This document shows, one piece after another, positions 19,110-25,393 of a DNA stretch of 64,000 nt (the stretch's first letter is position 1; every line of letters begins with the position of its first letter). A program made the translations under genes and the position numbers. Below the pieces are notes generated by a model that saw only the letters and a program-made list of their open reading frames with translations, did no database searches and was not told the origin of the DNA. This DNA is from Bartonella alsatica (lineage in GTDB: Bacteria > Pseudomonadota > Alphaproteobacteria > Rhizobiales > Rhizobiaceae): the NCBI RefSeq assembly GCF_013388295.1, contig NZ_CP058235.1:248001-312000 (forward strand), read 5' to 3'.

Positions 19110-19582
19110 AGTTCACCCTTTAAAAACATCTTTAAAAGCTTAAAAGCGCGCGATTGACAAAACAAATTCATAAGCTTTCATTCGCACAATTGAACAAACA
19201 TATTGAACGCAAAAAAATCCCATTCACAGGAAGCAATAGCAAAATATTCCTTAAACACATATGATTGATAAAATTTACAAAACAGAACAATAGCTTACAC
19301 TTCTTACAACCAAAAGAAGGTTCTTCTGAATTTTGCCCGGGCATTACGCTCGCCGATCCTCCAACTAATAGTCCCTCAATAACTAAAACATTTATCTTTA
19401 GAACCTCTTATAATGGGTCTATTTTTATATAAGATCAAGGGGGGTATAGTATCATAATTTTAACCGTATAGCCAATTTAGCTATAAGCTTAACCATTTTC
19501 AATAAAAAATAACAAAACCATCTAGACATCCTCCCTTAGGAGCGTTATAGAACCGCTCAATTCTTATATTTCAAAAAGCTGT
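19110..19582. other. Upstream region of the TerC gene with a locally GC-rich block
   Basis: About 470 bases between the divergent TerC gene and tRNA-Lys. Most is AT-rich, but 19330-19375 is distinctly richer in G and C (contains TTTTGCCCGGGC and CGCTCGCCGATCC). It could be a structured leader RNA of the TerC gene, a relic repeat or a gene scrap. The known Mn2+ riboswitch signature GGGGAGUA was not found. Confidence 0.4.
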
Positions 19583-19658
<76 letters not shown>

Positions 19659-19757
19659 TCTGTCTTTTTTTCTCTATAACTTATTGATTTTATTGATATT
19701 TATTTAAGGTTAGGGATGAGAAAATCAGGTTAGGGAATAAGAAATATAATCTCTCTT

Positions 19758-19865
19758 TTAATTTTTACTCAACCAATGTTTTAAATGTGTAAAGCTATTA
19801 TTAATAGCCTCCACAAGACGAGCAAAATTAAGAAACCATTTTCTAAAGAATTTCGCGCGTCTCAG
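19758..19865 (-). pseudogene. C-terminal fragment of a small island membrane protein
   Basis: A minus-strand frame reading LRRAKFFRKWFLNFARLVEA and ending HLKHWLSKN, with no usable start codon; upstream it runs into the end of the neighbouring 70-residue gene in another frame. The middle (ARLVEAINN) parallels SRLIDAVGN in that neighbour, so this is probably the tail of a paralogous or duplicated copy. Short, hence tentative. Confidence 0.3.
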
Positions 19866-19872
19866 AGTATGT

Positions 19873-20085
19873 TTAGAGGCGGATATTTGGTTTTTGTGTA
19901 AAAATATTTCCTACAGCATCTATAAGACGTGAACAATCGAGTGCTAACAAGAGTATAATGAATACAATCCATTTCGTATAACGTGACATCACTTTTACAC
20001 TTTTGTAGGTCATGATGATTTCTTGAAGGATTTCTTTTTCTGCTTCTGTAAGTTCTGTATCGTCTTTTATTTTTTTTCTAGCCAT
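19873..20085 (-). CDS. Small single-span membrane protein, phage/island type
   Basis: A 70-residue protein from the ATG at 20085: basic start MARKKIKDD, an acidic amphipathic helix (TELTEAEKEILQEI), one membrane span (WIVFIILLLALDCSRLIDAV) and a short tail. The ATG overlaps the stop of the upstream 67-codon frame (…ATGGCTAG), an arrangement typical of coupled phage genes. Size, topology and context would fit a holin-like or accessory phage protein, but no family is recognised. An in-frame codon at 20109 gives eight extra residues. Confidence 0.45.
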   Translation of the reverse strand: MARKKIKDDTELTEAEKEILQEIIMTYKSVKVMSRYTKWIVFIILLLALDCSRLIDAVGNIFTQKPNIRL

Positions 20086-20281
20086 GTTTCCACCCACACA
20101 AGCGTTCACCTTGTTTATTGTGCTTTAAGATCTCTCTTGCTAAGTTTGGACTGATGGTGTTCAGATCTTGCCCACTTAAATAAATTGGCAACCAACCAAA
20201 CCAATCTCTGTAGTACTGAACATAATAATAAAGAGGAAACTGAACAAAATTATTAAACAACTGGATGAAGCAATTATTCAT
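20078..20281 (-). CDS. Short hypothetical protein upstream of the small membrane protein
   Basis: A 67-codon frame rich in Tyr, Phe and Trp (FPLYYYVQYYRDWFGWLPIYL) followed by a polar tail (NLAREILKHNKQGERLCGW). It overlaps the next gene by 8 bases on the same strand. The composition suggests the end of a longer phage-type gene that lost its front, or a real small protein; I recognise no family. Confidence 0.3.
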   Translation of the reverse strand: MNNCFIQLFNNFVQFPLYYYVQYYRDWFGWLPIYLSGQDLNTISPNLAREILKHNKQGERLCGWKHG

Positions 20282-20306
20282 CAGAATCTAGAGTAAGGAG
20301 AGAAAA

Positions 20307-20480
20307 ATGATTACAGCTACGATACTAGGGCAGATTATAGGAGTTATTGGCGGTTGTGCAATAATAACATCATCTATTTCACTTGTTTATTCTATCGTTA
20401 AGTATCAGAAATTATACCGTAAAGCGATTAGAGGACTGAATCTAGCGCTCCAAGAACTAAATAAAGCGATTGACGAGTAA
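20307..20480 (+). CDS. 57-residue single-span membrane protein
   Basis: ATG preceded by the strong ribosome site TAAGGAG at 6-nt spacing. The product starts MITATILGQIIGVIGGCAI, forming one long hydrophobic span (~4-30), then a basic stretch (KYQKLYRKAIRGLN) and an amphipathic tail (LALQELNKAIDE). It lies 12 bases before the ATG of the next membrane-protein reading frame, so they probably form a unit. No known family recognised. The ribosome site and coding-like composition make it more credible than its size suggests. Confidence 0.55.
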   Translation: MITATILGQIIGVIGGCAIITSSISLVYSIVKYQKLYRKAIRGLNLALQELNKAIDE

Positions 20481-20511
20481 AAAAAGGGGGGAATGTGGTT
20501 TATTATAGGAA

Positions 20512-21201
20512 TTGCAATCCTTATTATTCATAATAATCCCAATATTAATTAGTATCATTATATTAGTAATTTACGGTGTTGGATTCTTGCTAAAGAAAAT
20601 ATATGAGATTCTAGGTACGATACTCGGTGTAGTAATGAGAGTACTAGTAGCAATAATACTACCAACGGTAGAGACTATTAACTATACCTTTACAAAGGAC
20701 AAAAGAAAATGGAACGAAATAATTGAGAAACGAGAAGAATTTAAAGAATATAAAGCGATTAAGAAAAAAAATGGAGAAAAAACGATAAATTATTACTTCC
20801 GTTTTGCTAAACATGGGGTATCTCTACTCTTGCGCTTAGTGGAACTCTCCTACTTCGCAGCAGTAGTCGCTTTAATAATCATGTTTCCTACAGAGTACAT
20901 CATTGCTACGTTTTTCCCCCGCTCTTTTGCCCCTTATTTGTTAGGGACAATCATTTTAATGCTTACTCTTCCCCTTACAGTCTGTATGGCACCAATCCAA
21001 TATAGAATACAAGCGCTACCTGTTTCATTTTTACTACAGACACTGCTTCTCTGGATTCAGTTTCGCGAAAACCTCTTTATGGATACTGTATTCTGTATCG
21101 GATTTGAAGTATTCGTATATATATTATTTAGCTTTTCTCAAGCAGTATTTATAGCCGAACTATCAGAAGAGCAATCAACCGCCTTTGAAACATTACAATA
21201 A
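20512..21201 (+). CDS. Polytopic membrane protein of unknown function, probably frameshifted near its start
   Basis: About 229 residues with an N-terminal double hydrophobic region, a charged cytoplasmic-type loop (~62-90: TKDKRKWNEIIEKREEFKEY), then four or five more spans and an acidic tail. This frame has only a TTG (20512) to start on. A better start lies upstream: ATG at 20493 after AAAAGGGGGG begins MWFIIGIAILII, but it is in another frame and stops after 19 codons. Dropping one base near 20529 would join them seamlessly. So the gene is either newly broken, or the read has one extra base. Located in the tRNA-Lys island; no homologue recognised. Confidence 0.5.
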   Translation: MQSLLFIIIPILISIIILVIYGVGFLLKKIYEILGTILGVVMRVLVAIILPTVETINYTFTKDKRKWNEIIEKREEFKEYKAIKKKNGEKTINYYFRFAKHGVSLLLRLVELSYFAAVVALIIMFPTEYIIATFFPRSFAPYLLGTIILMLTLPLTVCMAPIQYRIQALPVSFLLQTLLLWIQFRENLFMDTVFCIGFEVFVYILFSFSQAVFIAELSEEQSTAFETLQ

Positions 21202-21214
21202 ATACCTGAAGCAA

Positions 21215-21415
21215 TTAGGTAAGAAATGTTGATAGCTTAGCGAGTACTTCGTTCATAATCATGGGAGGAACTGTTTCCATTTTCTTACCAGCACGCTCTG
21301 CTGCTTTAAGCACTGCCTCTTTCAAAATACGTGTCGTTTTATTTGGCACGCCTTTTACCCGCCCTTGACCTGCCTTTGGGGGCGTTCTTTTTGCAGGTTT
21401 CTCAGTGGTTTTCAT
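21215..21415 (-). CDS. Short phage-type protein with GRxKGVPNK motif, probably truncated
   Basis: From the ATG at 21415 the product is 66 residues: a basic Pro/Lys-rich start (KTTEKPAKRTPPKAGQGR), the motif GRVKGVPNKTTRILKEAVLKAAE, then an unrelated-looking tail. The motif is common at the start of longer phage and plasmid proteins (DUF5681-like, small-terminase-like); those continue for another 50-150 residues, so this copy is probably cut short. An extended frame to 21484 would run through a terminator hairpin and is rejected. Confidence 0.45.
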   Translation of the reverse strand: MKTTEKPAKRTPPKAGQGRVKGVPNKTTRILKEAVLKAAERAGKKMETVPPMIMNEVLAKLSTFLT

Positions 21416-21443
21416 GTGTGTTTCTTTTTGTAAACAAGACAAT

Positions 21444-21465
21444 AAAAAACCCCGCAAACGCAGGG
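21444..21465 (-). terminator. Rho-independent terminator inside the island
   Basis: On the minus strand CCCTGC pairs with GCGGGG (one G-T pair) around a 4-nt loop, followed by TTTTTTATTG. It lies upstream of the GRxKGVPNK gene, so it ends a minus-strand transcript arising between about 21480 and 21620, where no gene is evident. Confidence 0.6.
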
Positions 21466-21621
21466 CTCTAAACAACCATATCATTACAAAAGGGGTTTAA
21501 CGAGAAACGATCTACTGTAATTTTGGACGCAATTCGACCCCTACAGCAGCGTCATTAAATACGACTTTTCATGCATTGTCAATAGAAAAAATCTATATTT
21601 TGTATTTTTTTTATTTTTTAA

Positions 21622-21765
21622 TCAAAACCTAGTATTTTAAAAGCCAATCCAATACAAATTGATCGATTGTTGGATTTAAACCACGCAACAAAATTAGACT
21701 CTTTAGAATCCACTCTTATTACTCTTGGCAAAGAGATTACCACTAGTATTCAAAATGCCGCTTGA
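21622..21765 (+). pseudogene. C-terminal gene fragment in the island
   Basis: A 47-codon open stretch with no start codon that ends DLNHATKLDSLESTLITLGK and a few more residues before TGA. The heptad-like spacing of Leu suggests a coiled-coil tail of a lost phage or plasmid protein. Family unknown. Confidence 0.35.
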
Positions 21766-21815
21766 AACTTATTTATTTATAAATTACTAGACAATTATCA
21801 TAGGAGGGAAGAGCA

Positions 21816-21911
21816 ATGACAGGTCCAGAAATATTAGATGCCGTGTATATGATATCAATGATAGTTATATCCGTTTTAACTATAGCGTTTTGTTTATCTT
21901 CTGCTTTTTGA
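21816..21911 (+). CDS. 31-residue single-span membrane peptide
   Basis: ATG preceded by a strong ribosome site (TAGGAGGGAAGAGCAATG). The product starts MTGPEILDAVYMISM and continues as one hydrophobic span to the end. It resembles small toxic or holin-like membrane peptides only in size and topology. The ribosome site is the main support. Confidence 0.4.
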   Translation: MTGPEILDAVYMISMIVISVLTIAFCLSSAF

Positions 21912-21928
21912 TTTTCATTAATATATAG

Positions 21929-22324
21929 CTAAATATTAAGCTCATGGCGGGCTGCTGTTGCCAAAAAAGCAGATCTTGTTAAACCTCTTTCTTGTGCACA
22001 ATCATCAATTGCACGTAAGAGTCCTCTTTCAATAGATATATTCGTACGTACCACTTCCGCATCATTTTCAATAAAAGGAACTTGTATTAAAAAGGCTCCT
22101 TCTGACAAAGCTGTTTTGACAGATTCCCGTTGTATGACTTCTTCAAATTTTGAAGGAATAGGCACTATATCTATATCTTCACAATAAAGTTGAAGTGCTT
22201 CTGTTGCATTTGCGATTAAATTTTCTTCCTCATCAGCAGCAGAAAAAAGCCCCTCAAAATCAGGAAACTGAACACCAAAAGCAGAATCTTCATCTTTATG
22301 AACAAGAGCAAAAAATCTTTTCAT
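21929..22324 (-). CDS. hicB: HicB-family antitoxin
   Basis: Antitoxin of a type II HicAB pair: it binds and blocks HicA and represses the operon. The N-terminal half is the degraded RNase H-like HicB fold (FALVHKDEDSAFGVQFPDFEGLFSAADEE, here ~5-33 in two parts), and the C-terminal ~45 residues (NISIERGLLRAIDDCAQERG, then LTRSAFLATAA) are a ribbon-helix-helix-type DNA-binding domain. 131 residues is typical. It overlaps the end of hicA by 29 bases, the usual toxin-first order. A palindrome upstream of hicA is a likely operator. Confidence 0.88.
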   Translation of the reverse strand: MKRFFALVHKDEDSAFGVQFPDFEGLFSAADEEENLIANATEALQLYCEDIDIVPIPSKFEEVIQRESVKTALSEGAFLIQVPFIENDAEVVRTNISIERGLLRAIDDCAQERGLTRSAFLATAARHELNI

Positions 22325-22520
22325 TTTTCTTCTCCTTTTTTAACCAACCTGCTTGTTGTGCGATAGAACGTGCTGTACCAATCGGAAGATTTTTTTTAGG
22401 ATGTGGAACAATAACAACCTTACCATCTTTTTTTGATTTATGATGAGAACCTTTTACTTTGATAAATTCAAAGCCATCACGCTTTAATTTTGCAATGATT
22501 TTTCGGCTATCTTGTTCCAT
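22296..22520 (-). CDS. hicA: HicA-family mRNA interferase toxin
   Basis: Toxin that cleaves mRNA in a translation-independent way when free of HicB. It has the dsRBD-like HicA fold: SRKIIAKLKRDGFEFIKVKG (~5-24), the catalytic-type GSHH (~24-27; the conserved His), KVVIVPHPKKNLPIGTARS and AQQAGW. At 74 residues it is ~10 longer than usual because of a Lys-rich tail (KKEKKNEKIFCSCS) that reads through the hicB start. Catalytic His present, so it looks functional. Confidence 0.88.
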   Translation of the reverse strand: MEQDSRKIIAKLKRDGFEFIKVKGSHHKSKKDGKVVIVPHPKKNLPIGTARSIAQQAGWLKKEKKNEKIFCSCS

Positions 22521-22533
22521 TACCTAAACTAAT

Positions 22534-22555
22534 AATGTGTAAATATATACACATT
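22534..22555. promoter_or_regulatory. Palindromic candidate operator of hicAB
   Basis: AATGTGTA and TACACATT form a perfect 8-bp inverted repeat with a 6-nt spacer, 14 bases upstream of the hicA start. HicB proteins with DNA-binding tails repress their own operon at such palindromes, so this is the natural site; the assignment is inferred from position. Confidence 0.5.
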
Positions 22556-22935
22556 TCAATGATTTTTCATCTGATGTCAATTCTTTTTTAACAGCTAAAG
22601 TGCTTATGAAGCGCGTTAAGAGCGACCCTCTCCCCCCTCCAAAATCATTCAAAACTACCTCTTTCATTGTTATCTCTAAAAAACAAGTGAGTTCTAAAAT
22701 AAAAAATGGAAAAAATTAATCTGCTGCAATAATGCTTAATATAATTTAGTATTTTATAAGCGGGTATTTATAAAGACATCATTATGTTAATATCAATTAA
22801 GTACCTTAAACACAATAAATACGATAAAAATTCACATAGAGATAAATCTCTTCATACAATATCTTTTTATAAAATTAAAAATACTTTTTATCCCAAAAGT
22901 ACATCCTATATAATACACCAAATAGCTACGGAGAT
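22556..22935. other. Intergenic stretch, no gene seen
   Basis: About 380 bases between divergent hicA and lemA-type genes. No coding frame or structured RNA stands out. It marks the right border of the accessory island; no direct repeat of the tRNA-Lys end was found here. Confidence 0.5.
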
Positions 22936-23586
22936 ATGTTTATGTTAAATGTACGAAATGCTTCAATTATATTTATTTATCCCATGATTAAAATGTTAAG
23001 ACGATTCTTAATCGCTATTTTCTTGGCATGTTTAATACCATCTTTAAGCGGTTGCGGATTTAATACGATACCAACAAATGAAGAAAGAGCGCAGGCAGCA
23101 TGGAGTGAAGTGTTAAACCAATATCAGCGCCGAACAGATCTCATTCCTAATCTTGTAGAAACTGTTAAAGCCTATGCATCTCATGAACAAGCTGTTTTTA
23201 CTAATGTTATTGAAGCACGTGCAAAAGCAACGCAAGTAAAAATTAATGCTGATATGTTAAATAACCCAAAAATAATGCAGCAATATCTTAACAATCAAGC
23301 AAATTTATCAAGCGCACTTTCGCGCCTTATGGCTGTTGTTGAAAACTATCCTGATCTCAAAGCAAATCAAAATTTTCTCGCTCTCCAATCACAATTAGAA
23401 GGGACTGAAAACCGTATTTCTGTTGCTCGCCGTGACTATATTGAATCCGTACGTATTTACAACACGTCACTAAAAACAATGCCAACAATGATTTGGGCAA
23501 AATTGTGGTTTCGTGATGCTAAACCTATGCCAACATTCACTATTGACATCAACAGTCAACAAACGCCGAAGGTCAATTTTAATTAA
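22936..23586 (+). CDS. LemA-family lipoprotein
   Basis: Member of the LemA family: membrane-anchored all-helical proteins of uncertain role, often paired with TPM-domain proteins as here. The signal region ends in the lipobox LSGC (~Cys 35), followed by the family core ERAQAAWSEVLNQYQRRTDLI, PNLVETVKAYASHE, FTNVIEARAKA, and near the end SVARRDYIESVRIYN. Starts at 22936 or 22942; the latter has GGAG at a better distance. A shorter start at 22984 would give a more standard signal peptide but lacks a ribosome site. The stop overlaps the next gene's ATG by one base. Confidence 0.88.
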   Translation: MFMLNVRNASIIFIYPMIKMLRRFLIAIFLACLIPSLSGCGFNTIPTNEERAQAAWSEVLNQYQRRTDLIPNLVETVKAYASHEQAVFTNVIEARAKATQVKINADMLNNPKIMQQYLNNQANLSSALSRLMAVVENYPDLKANQNFLALQSQLEGTENRISVARRDYIESVRIYNTSLKTMPTMIWAKLWFRDAKPMPTFTIDINSQQTPKVNFN

Positions 23587-24437
23587 TGAAACCGTTTCGA
23601 TACTCTCTACAACTCAATGTTTTTCTATATTTATTTGTTTTATTGAGCACTTTATATTTAATCATTGCATTGAGAAATATCACTTACGCGCAGCCTCAAT
23701 TTCCTCCCTTAACTAGCTATGTTAATGACTTGGCTCATTTGCTTGATAATGCTACAAAGCAGGATCTAACAGTAAAACTGACTGAGCTCGAAGAAAAAAC
23801 TGGAGATCAAATTGTTATCATAACTCTTCCTACTCTTTCAGGGAACGATATAGAAACATATAGTAATTCTCTTTTCCGCAAATGGGCATTAGGTCAAAAA
23901 CAGATCAATAACGGTGTATTACTTGTCATTGCTCCTAATGAACGCGAAATGCGTATCGAAGTAGGTTATGGTTTAGAAGGAGTATTAACTGATTCTCTTT
24001 CCGCAGTTATTATTAATACCTTCGCTCTTCCCAATTTTCGTGAAAAGAATTATCAAAAAGGAATTATTGAAACAGTTCATGCAATTATCAATGTCATTAC
24101 AAAAAGTGATTCTGATTTCTCTTTTCGAATTAAGGAGAAAGCTAAAATTATTGAAGAACAACGTAAACAAGCTGAAAAAGAAGAAATGATAGCTAATACA
24201 ATCATATTTTTAATCCTTTTTATAATGTTTGGTTTACCCATCCTTGCAATGATTTTTGGAAAAAAAGTAGGCCCACAAAAATATCTCTGGATGGGTATCA
24301 TCTTCACACCTTGGTTTTTAAATTTAAATGCTAGTGGTAGACGTTCTGCTGGAATCTTTGGAAATAATTCAAGAAGAGGAGAATTTAGAGGTGGTGGTGG
24401 ATCGTCTGGTGGTGGTGGAGCCACAGGAAAATGGTAA
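23586..24437 (+). CDS. TPM-domain membrane protein (YgcG family)
   Basis: A 283-residue protein with an N-terminal signal or anchor, a TPM phosphatase-like domain (~40-170: SYVNDLAHLLD, GDQIVIITLPTLSG, NNGVLLVIAPNEREMRIEVGYGLEG), one membrane span (~205-228) and a Gly-rich C-terminal tail ending GGGGATGKW. This architecture is shared by YgcG proteins, which accompany LemA proteins. Partner role in membrane or photosystem-like assembly is known only for plant relatives; bacterial function is unclear. Translationally coupled to the LemA gene. Confidence 0.88.
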   Translation: MKPFRYSLQLNVFLYLFVLLSTLYLIIALRNITYAQPQFPPLTSYVNDLAHLLDNATKQDLTVKLTELEEKTGDQIVIITLPTLSGNDIETYSNSLFRKWALGQKQINNGVLLVIAPNEREMRIEVGYGLEGVLTDSLSAVIINTFALPNFREKNYQKGIIETVHAIINVITKSDSDFSFRIKEKAKIIEEQRKQAEKEEMIANTIIFLILFIMFGLPILAMIFGKKVGPQKYLWMGIIFTPWFLNLNASGRRSAGIFGNNSRRGEFRGGGGSSGGGGATGKW

Positions 24438-24572
24438 AATGAGTGTAGATTTTTAATGTAGAGAATTTTCTTAAGATAAAATTTGGTTACTATATTATTT
24501 CACTTTTAATAAACTATTTTACATCAATTACTGATTACAGTACAAATTCAAACACCAACATAAATATTGCTC

Positions 24573-25310
24573 ATGACATCTGAATTGAAATATACTGACC
24601 GTAATCATCTCCCACATCAGCTTAAAGCAATCCCTGGAAGTCCACCAGTCGAATGGAAAATAAGTAATAACTTAGTCGAATATCCTGAAGCACTGCGTTA
24701 TATGCAAGAACGCGTAGAAAACATTCTTGCAAAAAATGCACATGAACAAGTTTGGCTCCTTGAACATCCTTCCCTTTATACAGCTGGTACAAGTGCAAAT
24801 AAAAAAGATCTTTTAGCACCTCATTTATTTCCTGTTTATGAGGCAAGCCGTGGTGGTGAATTTACATATCATGGACCAGGACAGCGTATTGCTTATATTA
24901 TGCTTGATCTTAAACGCCGAAAACAAGACATTCGTATTTTTATTAGTGCATTAGAAGAATGGGTCATACAGATGCTTGCGAAATTTAATATTAAAGGTGA
25001 ACGGCGTGAAGATCGCGTTGGTGTTTGGGTTAAACGATCCCATTTCCCATCAACACAAAACAACCTTTCTTGTGAAGATAAAATCGCAGCTATTGGTATT
25101 CGTGTACGCAAATGGGTAAGCTTTCACGGCGTTTCTATCAATGTTAATCCGAATTTAGCGCATTATTCAGGGATTGTTCCCTGTGGAATCACAAATTACG
25201 GTATAACCAGCTTTCTTAATCTAGGTTTCTCTGTAACAATGCACGATATTGACATTGCTCTGAAACAAGCATTTGAACAAATTTTTGGTCCAACAACTGA
25301 TGTTTTCTAG
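24573..25310 (+). CDS. lipB: Octanoyltransferase LipB
   Basis: Transfers the octanoyl group from acyl carrier protein to lipoyl domains of 2-oxoacid dehydrogenases and the glycine cleavage H protein, the first step of lipoate synthesis. Hallmarks: [12 protein letters not shown] (~92-103), the lysine region [20 protein letters not shown] and the catalytic cysteine in GIVPCGIT. Length 245 is normal. ATG at 24573 used; an in-frame TTG at 24567 adds two residues. Confidence 0.95.
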   Translation: MTSELKYTDRNHLPHQLKAIPGSPPVEWKISNNLVEYPEALRYMQERVENILAKNAHEQVWLLEHPSLYTAGTSANKKDLLAPHLFPVYEASRGGEFTYHGPGQRIAYIMLDLKRRKQDIRIFISALEEWVIQMLAKFNIKGERREDRVGVWVKRSHFPSTQNNLSCEDKIAAIGIRVRKWVSFHGVSINVNPNLAHYSGIVPCGITNYGITSFLNLGFSVTMHDIDIALKQAFEQIFGPTTDVF

Positions 25311-25393
25311 ATACATTGATTTTTAAATAAAAAACAGGCATAAAATTTATCTTGGTACAAGAATTTATTTAATGAGGTAGATAGTCAAACGCC

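Noticed and set aside
19110-19440. Mn2+ (yybP-ykoY) riboswitch upstream of the TerC gene
   Set aside because: The conserved GGGGAGUA loop was not found on the coding strand.
21416-21484. Extension of the GRxKGVPNK protein upstream to 21484
   Set aside because: The added part is encoded by a terminator hairpin; ATG 21415 is the sensible start.
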